The notes beneath the pieces were generated by a model, which saw only the letters and a list, made by a program, of their open reading frames with translations, was not told the DNA's origin and made no database searches. The position numbers were made by a program, and so were the translations under genes. This document shows positions 1 to 5,932 of a stretch of DNA of 6,024 bases, one piece after another. Origin of the DNA: Acidobacteriota bacterium (lineage in GTDB: Bacteria; Acidobacteriota; Terriglobia; Bryobacterales; Bryobacteraceae); assembly GCA_016871135.1 (NCBI GenBank), contig VFZQ01000364.1, positions 1-6,024 of the forward strand, given 5' to 3'. How positions within the stretch are numbered: the stretch's first letter is position 1; each line of letters begins with the position of its first letter.

Positions 1-59
1 ATCGGTCGCGAGTCTCCTGTTCTCGTCTTGACAACAAGATCATCCGACAGACGACCGGT

Positions 60-132
60 GGTTTCAAAATTTCAAATGTTTTTGGCTAGTATTTTCGTGA
101 AAAACTTCTCGCGGAAATTCGCTCTTTGGGGC
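60..132 (+). promoter_or_regulatory. AT-rich probable leader/promoter region of the lysyl-oxidase-like gene
   Basis: This stretch is clearly more AT-rich than the flanking coding DNA. It holds a tandem TTTCAAA repeat (62-68 and 70-76), a TAGTAT hexamer that could serve as a -10 element (87-92), and a short dyad TTTTC-GT-GAAAA (92-103). A perfect TTGACA at 28-33 has no -10 partner at normal spacing. The composition supports translation starting at 133 instead of further upstream. The reading as a promoter is inference. Confidence 0.25.
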
Positions 133-1419
133 ATGACAGCAAAAATTGTCCTCATTGGCGCCGCGCTGACTCTTGGAGCCTTCGCCGGCGAACGGCTGAA
201 GAATCCGGCTAAGGCCGAACTATGGAATGGCTCGGTTACCCGCAATGCGGGACCGGTTGGGGAGGTACCCGAATGCGCAAACGGCTGCCAGCGGGTCGAT
301 CTTGATATCGATTTGCCGGGCGGAGTTTGGAACAACAAGCCGGGCGGCGTGCAAGTGGCGATCCGGTGGACGGGCGGCACGTTCGGAGACAATCTGCGGT
401 TGTACGTCTATCGGGGCTCGTCGCTGATTGCGAAGTCGGATGGCATCATTGCGATCGCGCAGTCGGTGCTGATTCCGTCGGCGGCGAATGGACCGGTGAA
501 GATTTATATTGCCTACGATCCGGACTCGACGACGAATCCGATCGCCTATGAGGGGCTGGCGGAAGTGGAGTATACGCCGAAGGTCCACCCGCTTCGCCGC
601 TTGATGCCGGACCTGGAGGCGCGGCCGCAGCGGAACCTGACGTTTAATCCCGGCGGGATCTTCTTCGACACGATTTCGGATCTTTATCCGAGCTGCTATG
701 TCAGCGAAGTGCAGGAAGAGAACGCGCGCCTGTGTCTGCGATTCGATCAGATTTTTGCGAACACCGGCGAAGGGCCGATGGAGTTGCGATTCTCGGTTCC
801 GACGGGTGCAACACCGGCGCTGACCAATGTCTTCCAGCGAATCTACTGGAGCGACGGCGCGTCGCACTTCGAAGACCGGCCCGCGGGGCAAGTGGTTTGG
901 CACGACGCGCACCAGCACTATCATTTCGCGAGCTTCGGGATTTCCCGCCTCTGGGCGATCGACAAGGCGACGGGAAAACAGAAAGGTAATAGCCCGGTTC
1001 GCGAGCGTAAGTTGAAGCGGATGCCGAAGCAGAATCAGGTGTCGGCGGGCCGGAAGGTGAGCTTCTGCCTGGCCGATACAGAGATCGACTCGTGGGCGAA
1101 GAAGGGCGATGGGCCGCGGACTTACATCGCTCCCGACTGCTTGTTCCCGGCGTTTGCCGCGGGCGGACGGGATCACTACGTGCAGGGCATCACGCCGGGC
1201 TGGGGCGATATCTACGATTACTACCTGCCCGACCAGTACATCGACGTCTTCAACCTCCCCGATGGCGAATATGTTCTGGAAAACCGGGGCGATCCGGACG
1301 GCAAGTTGGCAGAGGTAAGCGAGGCGAACAATTGCTCGTCGATCCGGATCCGGTTGCAGAACTTGTCGACGGCAAGTCCGTCAGTACAGATTCTGGGGCC
1401 CGGACCGGCGTGCCGTTAG
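133..1419 (+). CDS. Secreted lysyl-oxidase-family protein (copper amine oxidase, LTQ type)
   Basis: Lysyl oxidases are copper enzymes with a lysyl-tyrosylquinone cofactor that oxidise primary amines such as lysine side chains. Residue numbers here count from the TTG at 28, the longest reading. The catalytic domain spans about 193-446 and contains WHDAHQHYHF (291-300), matching the animal WHxxHxHYH copper site with His292/295/297/299. Lys343 in GRKVSFCLADT aligns with human LOX Lys320, and Tyr396 in GWGDIYDYYLPDQYIDV aligns with Tyr355, so both cofactor residues are present. Residues ~65-185 look like a beta-sandwich, perhaps PPC-like (inference). I prefer the ATG at 133: it gives a classic signal peptide (MTAKIVLIGAALTLGAFA, then GE), whereas codons 28-132 are AT-rich in third position, unlike the rest. 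No strong Shine-Dalgarno precedes 133, 76 or 28, and the frame is open to base 1, so a longer N-terminus is possible. Substrate unknown; activity is inferred from residues only. Confidence 0.85.
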   Translation: MTAKIVLIGAALTLGAFAGERLKNPAKAELWNGSVTRNAGPVGEVPECANGCQRVDLDIDLPGGVWNNKPGGVQVAIRWTGGTFGDNLRLYVYRGSSLIAKSDGIIAIAQSVLIPSAANGPVKIYIAYDPDSTTNPIAYEGLAEVEYTPKVHPLRRLMPDLEARPQRNLTFNPGGIFFDTISDLYPSCYVSEVQEENARLCLRFDQIFANTGEGPMELRFSVPTGATPALTNVFQRIYWSDGASHFEDRPAGQVVWHDAHQHYHFASFGISRLWAIDKATGKQKGNSPVRERKLKRMPKQNQVSAGRKVSFCLADTEIDSWAKKGDGPRTYIAPDCLFPAFAAGGRDHYVQGITPGWGDIYDYYLPDQYIDVFNLPDGEYVLENRGDPDGKLAEVSEANNCSSIRIRLQNLSTASPSVQILGPGPACR

Positions 1420-2076
1420 TTAGGCAGCGACGTCGATACGTGTGTGGCTGCTGGACTTGATCTGCGCGAACTGCCATTCGAGGAGGCGGCGCATGGCGTT
1501 GTTGGCCGAGACGGTGAACGTTATTGCCGCGGTCTGCTCGACGTGTGAGCCGACAGCGGGTTTATCGACCGGAGCAACTTCTGGCGGCGTCTCGGGGGCG
1601 ATAACCGGAGGCAACGGACCTTCGAGAACTTCGACGCTTTCGAAGCTGACCGATCGGGTATGCTCGAAGCCGAATTGGAAAGACTCAAGCGAGTCGAGTC
1701 TTTCGAACTGTCGTTCGATGCGGTGCGGATTGGGGTTGTGCACCTGGGAGGCGAGTTTGCGAAGGAGCTTGCTGATGTCTTCGACTTCGTCGTCGTCGAG
1801 CGTTCCTTCGACCGAGACTTCGACGGCGTAGGCCGATGACGAGGTCCGTTCGACGCCGCTCACGCGGTTGGCGCCGTCGGTGGCGGAATAACGTCCGACC
1901 GATTCAGAGGTCTGGGATGCGAACGAAATGTCGACGATGTCGCCGTCGCCGGTGCGCACCGAGAGAGCGCCGGCCGTTTGCGTCGACCGTTCGCGGTAGC
2001 TGGCCCGAGCTTGCACTTGATACGCGGACTGCGGGGCTTCGCAACTACACCTATGGATTCCACCAACGCTACTCAT
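1420..2076 (-). CDS. Hypothetical protein, 218 aa, conserved-looking, function unknown
   Basis: I do not recognise this gene. The minus-strand reading is favoured because its wobble positions are strongly G/C and its start has a purine-rich GAGAGGGGT just upstream of the ATG. No signal peptide or membrane segment is visible. Residues 36-55 (GALSVRTGDGDIVDISFASQ) look like a short beta hairpin. Residues 85-108 (VEVSVEGTLDDDEVEDISKL and following) look like a strand plus an acidic helix, followed by an amphipathic stretch to ~137. A Pro/Glu/Val-rich linker covers 149-176, and a final hydrophobic/helical segment ends in VAA. The pattern of a 'GDGD' strand followed by 'EGxLDxDEVxDI' occurs in uncharacterised bacterial proteins, but I cannot name a family safely. 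The gene sits 35 bases downstream of a propeller-gene remnant on the same strand, so it may once have been second in that transcription unit. Its stop directly touches the stop of the convergent lysyl-oxidase-like gene. Confidence 0.75.
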   Translation of the reverse strand: MSSVGGIHRCSCEAPQSAYQVQARASYRERSTQTAGALSVRTGDGDIVDISFASQTSESVGRYSATDGANRVSGVERTSSSAYAVEVSVEGTLDDDEVEDISKLLRKLASQVHNPNPHRIERQFERLDSLESFQFGFEHTRSVSFESVEVLEGPLPPVIAPETPPEVAPVDKPAVGSHVEQTAAITFTVSANNAMRRLLEWQFAQIKSSSHTRIDVAA

Positions 2077-2111
2077 ACCCCTCTCATCGTCTGGCGGAGG
2101 AGGAGTATGAG

Positions 2112-2202
2112 CTATTTCTTTTCGAAGCGATAGAGAGCGTTGTCGGCGCGGACGTAGATCTGGCCGTTCGACATGGCGGGCGTTGCGAAGCCGCCTTCGT
2201 TG
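2112..2202. repeat. Direct repeat, left copy (propeller gene tail)
   Basis: By hand alignment this matches 2654-2744 at about 83 of 91 positions, in the same orientation. Positions 2148-2191 are identical to 2690-2733 over 44 bases. The left boundary coincides with the stop codon of the coding sequence; beyond it the flanks are unrelated. Confidence 0.9.
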
Positions 2203-2228
2203 CCGCCGCCTTTATGACTTCTACTCCC
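2112..2228 (-). pseudogene. 3'-terminal remnant of a PQQ/BamB-like beta-propeller gene
   Basis: Read on the minus strand, this fragment encodes NEGGFATPAMSNGQIYVRAD followed by NALYRFEKK and a TAG stop. That corresponds to the last ~30 residues of the complete propeller protein at 2654-4021, which reads NESCFATPAMSNGQIYVRTD then NALYRFEGK. Further upstream the resemblance (GVEVIK against DWEVIK) continues only in another frame, which implies a one-base frameshift near 2203-2213 and decay beyond it. No start codon or signal sequence belongs to it. It is either the surviving end of a tandem paralogue or a copied tail left by an insertion. The near identity, including synonymous positions, points to a recent duplication or gene conversion. 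Confidence 0.8.
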
Positions 2229-2249
2229 AACTCCTGATATCGTGAGAGC

Positions 2250-2483
2250 ATGGATTGGCAAGACCGCATTATTGTCGACCCCAAAATCCTCGTGGGCAAG
2301 CCAGTGATCAAGGGAACCCGGTTGGCTGTTGAGTTCATCGTGGAACTGCTAGCCGCCGGTTGGACGCGCGGGCAGATCATTGAGAACTACCCGCACATTT
2401 GTTTGGAAGACATCCAGGCCTGCCTGGCCTATGCCGCTGAACTGCTACATGCTGAACATGTAATCTCAATCGAACACGCATGA
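2250..2483 (+). CDS. DUF433 family antitoxin
   Basis: This 77-residue protein is a typical DUF433 (PF04255) member. DUF433 proteins are small DNA-binding antitoxins, usually encoded just upstream of a PIN-like DUF5615 toxin, which they neutralise while repressing their own operon. Visible hallmarks are RIIVDPKILVGKPVIKGTRL (residues 6-25), with the family's GKPxIxGTR core at 16-24, and a C-terminal helical part with YPHICLEDIQACLAYA (47-62). Length is normal and the frame is intact. The stop overlaps the start of the next gene as ATGA at 2480-2483, typical of translational coupling. Upstream purines (GAGAG) lie very close to the ATG, so the ribosome site is weak. A TATCGT six bases before the ATG with ATGACT 18 bases further up could be a promoter giving a very short leader (speculative). 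The gene lies between two copies of the propeller gene tail. Confidence 0.9.
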   Translation: MDWQDRIIVDPKILVGKPVIKGTRLAVEFIVELLAAGWTRGQIIENYPHICLEDIQACLAYAAELLHAEHVISIEHA

Positions 2484-2854
2484 AGTTCATTGCGGGCGAG
2501 AACTTCCCGGTCGCGGCGTTGCGCCTGTTGCGGCGCTCCGGATTCGACGTTGCCTCGATCGCCGAGGCTCATCCCGGCATACCCGACACCGAGGTTCTCG
2601 TTCTGGCGACGCTGCAATCAGGAGCGGAAGGTTCGATCAACGCCTATTCGGCCCTACTTGCCTTCGAAGCGGTAGAGAGCGTTGTCGGTGCGGACGTAGA
2701 TCTGGCCGTTCGACATGGCGGGCGTTGCGAAGCAGCTTTCGTTGAGGTCGTTGGTTTTGATGACTTCCCAATCGAGCGCGGCTTTGATGACCGACACCTT
2801 GCCTTCCTCGCTGCAGGCGTAGATGCGGCCTTCGGCGGCGACGAGCGAAGATGA
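2480..2854 (+). CDS. Truncated DUF5615 (PIN-like) toxin in a chimeric ORF; probable pseudogene
   Basis: The first ~46 residues, starting MKFIAGENFPVAALRLLRRS and continuing through GFDVASIAEAHPGIPDTEVL, match the start of DUF5615 PIN-like toxins, presumed RNases encoded after DUF433 antitoxins. Two things argue against activity. Where the family normally has an acidic residue (as in 'MKFLADENFP'), this protein has Gly6. After about nt 2618 the family's next block, with the acidic 'TxDxDF' region, is absent. The remaining ~78 codons include a long stretch that is simply the antisense of the propeller gene's 3' end (from 2654 on), so the 124-residue length is an accident of an open frame. The ATGA overlap with the antitoxin gene is kept. 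The toxin appears to have been cut at its 3' side when the flanking repeat arrived. It could still be translated as a short chimeric protein, but toxin function is unlikely. Confidence 0.75.
   Translation: MKFIAGENFPVAALRLLRRSGFDVASIAEAHPGIPDTEVLVLATLQSGAEGSINAYSALLAFEAVESVVGADVDLAVRHGGRCEAAFVEVVGFDDFPIERGFDDRHLAFLAAGVDAAFGGDERR
2654..2744. repeat. Direct repeat, right copy (tail of the intact propeller gene)
   Basis: This is the partner of the repeat at 2112-2202. It consists of the stop codon and the last ~30 codons of the complete propeller gene. With its partner it brackets the toxin-antitoxin relic, 542 bases apart. Confidence 0.9.
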
Positions 2855-4021
2855 ATAGCCGCCGAGCGCGCCGGGGATTCGTTCGGCCTTGCCGAGTTTG
2901 CCGGTGGCGGCGTCGAAGGCGGTCATTATGCCGCCGTTTTTCACCGAGAACAATACGCCGTTGGCGACGACGAGAGTGGGGATCACGCTGTTGAAGGGGC
3001 GCTCGTATTTCCAGAGTTCGCGGAGTTTGATTTCACCGGGTTTGGCCGTGGCGTCGAACTCATACGCGTAGAGTCCGTTGGCGCCCATGATGCGCTGCTG
3101 CATGGCCGACCACTCGGCCTCGGTAATGTAGCCGTCGCGGTCGCCCTGGTAGTGGGCGTAGCCGTTGTAGAGGGGGTTCTTGAGATACTCGTCGGGGCCG
3201 AGCTTGCCGTCCTTGTTCTTGTCCATCTTGTCGAGCTCGGGCGCGAACGGTTTGGGGGAATCGGCGCCGTAGCCGAAGAGGTAGAAGCGATTGCCGTCGA
3301 CGATGGGGCTGCCGATGATGGTGGCGGGAAAGCCCGGCATCGAGGAGGTGCGTTTGCCGTTGGAGGCGAGATGCGCGCCGAAGATGCCACGCGAGACGGT
3401 GAGGAACTGGTCTTTGTAGCGCAGCGGGGTACCCCAGGATTCGAACTCGTCGCGCTCGGCCTTCCAGCGCATTTCACCGGTCTTTTTGTCGAAGGCGGCG
3501 ATGAAGGATCCACCAAGCTGATCGATGAGGATAACTACGGTGGCGCCGTTATCGATGGGAGACGCGGAGATGCCCATGGTGTTTACGAACGGGCCCAGCG
3601 GGGCGCGCCAGAGTTCCTTGCCGGAGAGGTCGTAGGCTACGACGCCGAAATCCTTGAAGAAGGAATAGACATTGCGGCCGTCGGTGAGCGGCGTGATGGC
3701 GGCGGCGTGGTTGAGGGCGTTGGTGATTTGGTCGTGCTTCTTGTCGATGAATTTTTCCCAGAGCAGTTTGCCGCTGGCGCGATCGAAACATTGCGTGTAG
3801 AGTTTGTTGTCGGCGAAGCCTGTGATGAGGACGTGTTTGTCGGTGAGCACGGGCGACGACTTGCCGGGGCGGACTTCGGTGCGCCACACGGTGTTTTTGT
3901 TGGCGCCGAATTCGATCGGATAGCCGGCGCCGGTGGCGATACCGGAGCCGTTGGGGCCGCGGAAGCGCGACCAATCTTCGGCGTGCGCGATCAGCGCGGC
4001 GAGCAGGAGCAATCGGGGCAT
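2654..4021 (-). CDS. Secreted PQQ-like (BamB-type) beta-propeller protein with EF-hand loops
   Basis: This 455-residue exported protein has a short signal peptide (MPRLLLLAALIAHA, then EDW) followed by DWSRFRGPNGSGIA, an N-terminal signature common in PQQ-propeller proteins of Acidobacteria and Planctomycetes. Propeller blades are marked by repeats such as CFDRASGKLLWEK (78-90), AYDLSGKELWRA (129-140), AFDKKTGEMRWKAE (176-189), AFDAATGKLGKAE (368-380) and a closing IYVRTDNALYRF (441-452). Between blades, residues 267-278 (DKNKDGKLGPDE) form a canonical calcium-binding EF-hand loop. A second, weaker loop lies at 292-303, where position 1 is Gln instead of Asp. The family comprises outer-membrane assembly BamB-like scaffolds and PQQ dehydrogenase-like propellers; no dehydrogenase catalytic pattern stands out, so a scaffold or unknown periplasmic role is likelier (inference). 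The start is fixed: an in-frame stop lies at 4049-4051 and no other start codon intervenes. A near-copy of its tail occurs at 2112-2202. Confidence 0.9.
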   Translation of the reverse strand: MPRLLLLAALIAHAEDWSRFRGPNGSGIATGAGYPIEFGANKNTVWRTEVRPGKSSPVLTDKHVLITGFADNKLYTQCFDRASGKLLWEKFIDKKHDQITNALNHAAAITPLTDGRNVYSFFKDFGVVAYDLSGKELWRAPLGPFVNTMGISASPIDNGATVVILIDQLGGSFIAAFDKKTGEMRWKAERDEFESWGTPLRYKDQFLTVSRGIFGAHLASNGKRTSSMPGFPATIIGSPIVDGNRFYLFGYGADSPKPFAPELDKMDKNKDGKLGPDEYLKNPLYNGYAHYQGDRDGYITEAEWSAMQQRIMGANGLYAYEFDATAKPGEIKLRELWKYERPFNSVIPTLVVANGVLFSVKNGGIMTAFDAATGKLGKAERIPGALGGYSSSLVAAEGRIYACSEEGKVSVIKAALDWEVIKTNDLNESCFATPAMSNGQIYVRTDNALYRFEGK

Positions 4022-4099
4022 TGCTTCATACGATATGCCGTTTTCGATTTAACGGCAACTTAACGACGGCTTGGAGCGATCCGAATTTACAGTGGAGAT
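4022..4099. promoter_or_regulatory. Divergent intergenic region with inverted repeat and candidate promoter
   Basis: This 78-bp gap separates the minus-strand propeller gene from the plus-strand YHYH gene and is AT-richer than its surroundings. It holds a perfect 7-bp inverted repeat, TGCCGTT and AACGGCA (4036-4042 and 4051-4057, 8-base loop), and TTAACG twice, 11 bases apart (4049-4054 and 4060-4065). For the minus strand, TTGCCG (4058-4053) and TATCGT (4035-4030) are spaced by exactly 17 bases, and the inverted repeat overlaps that spacer, so a regulator bound there would block the promoter. The -10 lies so close to the ATG that the transcript would be leaderless. GGAG at 4094-4097 can act as the ribosome site for the plus-strand gene, though its two-base spacing is short. 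All functional readings are inference. Confidence 0.3.
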
Positions 4100-5932
4100 A
4101 TGAAGCGAATTTTTCTGGCGGCTGCGATGACGCTGGTGGCGCAACCGCCTCCGATGCAGCAGGGCGACGGCGTGTGGTCGCGCGATGCGTACTTTGGCGA
4201 GGCGCAGACATTTGACTCGTGCACGGGGCATCAGCCGGGCAACGGGCAGTATCATCATCACGCGAGCCCGACGTGTTTGCGGGCGCAGTTGAACGACAAC
4301 CTGGAACTGGTGCGGGACACGCGGAACGGGCCGGTGTATCGCGAGAAGCCGAGCGGGTGGACGCACTCGCCGATACTGGGCTGGGCGTTCGACGCGTTTC
4401 CGGTGTACGGACCGTATGGGTATTCCGATGCGGCGAACGCGGGAAGCGCGGTGCGGCGGATGCGGAGCGGGTTCCGAGTGCGGTCGATGACGGCGCGAAC
4501 GACACTGGCGGAGTGGTCGCGGGCGTATCTGTCGAACGTGGGCGCGGAGTTGACGGCGGCGCAACAGGGGCCACCGATCACTGCGACGTTTCCGTTGGGA
4601 CGATACATCGAAGACTATGAGTATGTCGCCGGTATTGGCGATCTTGATGTCTACAACGGCCGGTTCACAGTGACACCGGAGTATCCGCGCGGAACGTATG
4701 CCTACTTCGTGACGATCGACGCGGAGGGCAGGCCGGCGTTTCCGTACATCCTTGGCCGGCAATACTACGGCACGCTGAATGGCGGCAACGCGCAGACCGT
4801 GCCGGCGGCAGCGCAGGACGCAACGATCGCGGGCTGGCGTACTGGGTCACAAACGGCGCGGGTGAAGAGCGCGTTCAATCCGTCGTCGGCGCCGTCGGCA
4901 ACGTGGCCGTTTGAGAATATCGCGGGGGCGCGGATCAGCGGCGGAGTGACGGAGGCGACCAACGCGGATGTCCAGCGCGTGCGGCAGACGGATACCGATG
5001 TTTACGTGAACTCGAATAATCTGGCGAGCTACACGATGGGGCCGTGGTACGACGCGCTGATGGCGGGCGGAGTGTTTAGCAATTGGCCGTCGCGGCAGAA
5101 TTTTCAGGCGCGGATTACAAAGTCGCCGGCACAGGCGACGGGCGCGCGGACGGCGACGGGGTTGGGCGCAGTGGGCATTTTCGTCAATGGCGTCGCGATG
5201 TTCAACATGCTGGATGGCGCGACATATTCGACGGCGCGATCGGCGGATGTGGGCGGCGGACTGGTGTCGCCGACGGCGGTGCATGTGTCGGCGGCATCCT
5301 TTGAAAAAGGGCCCTTCGCGAAGGGAGCGCTGGCGACGGCGTTCGCGATGTTCGGTGCGACGTTGGGCGGAGCGGCGTCGACGGCGTCGACCGCTACGTG
5401 GCCGACCGACTTGAATGGTACGACGGTGTTGATTCGCGATGCGAGCGGGGTGTCGCACAACGCGCCGATCTACTTTGTTTCGCCGACGCAGGTGAACTAT
5501 CGCGTGCCGGAGGCGGTGGCGCCGGGATTTGGTGTCGTCACGGTGAGCTATAACGGGACCTCGTATCCGGGCAACCTGCATGTGCGCGATGCGTATCCGA
5601 GTGTGTTCATGCTGAGCGCCGAAGGGCAGGCGGCGGGGTACTTCTCGCGGCTGCGGAATGGCGCGGCGACGGCTGAGCCGATCGATCAGCCGGTGGATGT
5701 GAACGACACGGTTTACGCGGTCTTGTATGGGACGGGGCTGGGCGGCTTGAAGGATGTGACGGCGACGATCGGCGGATTGAACGCGGAGGTTGCGTATGCG
5801 GGGCCGCAGGGAACGTATGCGGGGCTGGATCAGTTTAACTTGATCGTGCCGCGATCGGTGGCGGGAAAGGGGCGCGTGGAGGTGGTCATTACGGTCGCGG
5901 GCAAGGTGTCGAACCACGGCTGTCCAAATTAG
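4100..5932 (+). CDS. Secreted YHYH-domain protein with C-terminal TIGR03437 domain; YHYH halves in swapped order
   Basis: This 610-residue protein starts with a signal peptide (MKRIFLAAAMTLVA). Residues ~21-226 carry the second half of a YHYH domain (PF14240): the motif as GQYHHHASPTCL (49-60), HSPILGWAFDAFPVYGPYGY (89-108), then EDYEYVAGIGDLDVYNGRFT (171-190) and VTPEYPRGTYAYFV. Residues ~287-386 carry what is normally the first half: DVYVNSNNLASYTMGPW (300-316), QNFQARITKSP and GLGAVGIFVNGVAMFNMLDG (354-373). Residues ~391-605 form a TIGR03437 domain, seen in SAASF (397-401), YFVSPTQVNYRVP (458-470) and YGTGLGGL (543-550), a domain typical of Solibacter-like bacteria. YHYH proteins are exported and uncharacterised; metal binding by the histidines is only a guess. 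The C-terminus ends SNHGCPN, unlike the usual 'SNxVxI' strand; the adjacent frame reads TAVQISAE, suggesting a late one-base shift. The start is supported by GGAG upstream and an in-frame stop at 4061-4063. Confidence 0.9.
   Translation: MKRIFLAAAMTLVAQPPPMQQGDGVWSRDAYFGEAQTFDSCTGHQPGNGQYHHHASPTCLRAQLNDNLELVRDTRNGPVYREKPSGWTHSPILGWAFDAFPVYGPYGYSDAANAGSAVRRMRSGFRVRSMTARTTLAEWSRAYLSNVGAELTAAQQGPPITATFPLGRYIEDYEYVAGIGDLDVYNGRFTVTPEYPRGTYAYFVTIDAEGRPAFPYILGRQYYGTLNGGNAQTVPAAAQDATIAGWRTGSQTARVKSAFNPSSAPSATWPFENIAGARISGGVTEATNADVQRVRQTDTDVYVNSNNLASYTMGPWYDALMAGGVFSNWPSRQNFQARITKSPAQATGARTATGLGAVGIFVNGVAMFNMLDGATYSTARSADVGGGLVSPTAVHVSAASFEKGPFAKGALATAFAMFGATLGGAASTASTATWPTDLNGTTVLIRDASGVSHNAPIYFVSPTQVNYRVPEAVAPGFGVVTVSYNGTSYPGNLHVRDAYPSVFMLSAEGQAAGYFSRLRNGAATAEPIDQPVDVNDTVYAVLYGTGLGGLKDVTATIGGLNAEVAYAGPQGTYAGLDQFNLIVPRSVAGKGRVEVVITVAGKVSNHGCPN

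Noticed and set aside
28..33. Perfect TTGACA as a -35 promoter element
   Set aside because: No -10-like hexamer lies 15-19 bases downstream, so it is not supported as a promoter.
220..1176. Minus-strand 318-codon open frame opposite the lysyl-oxidase-like gene
   Set aside because: Arg-rich antisense shadow; the plus strand holds the conserved catalytic motifs.
1442..2237. Plus-strand open frames of 129 and 133 codons opposite the 218-aa gene
   Set aside because: The minus frame has G/C-biased wobble positions, a ribosome site and protein-like sequence; the plus frames are Ser/Arg-rich shadows.
2112..2744. Insertion sequence or transposon around the toxin-antitoxin cassette
   Set aside because: No transposase, terminal inverted repeats or short target duplication were found; the flanking repeats are the coding tail of the propeller gene.
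3152..4063. Long plus-strand open frame of 303 codons opposite the propeller gene
   Set aside because: It is antisense to a clear PQQ propeller coding sequence. Its Gly/Val/Glu-rich composition is what a GC-rich gene gives when read backwards, and it matches no family.
5307..5325. Overlapping palindromes AAGGGCCCTT and CCCTTCGCGAAGGG inside the YHYH/TIGR03437 gene
   Set aside because: They fall within codons for the EKGPFAKGA stretch at the start of the TIGR03437 domain, mid-gene, with no U-tract; coincidence of coding sequence is the simpler reading.
4847..5917. Minus-strand 356-codon open frame opposite the YHYH gene
   Set aside because: The translation is an Arg/His-rich low-complexity string typical of an antisense shadow; the plus strand encodes recognisable domains throughout.
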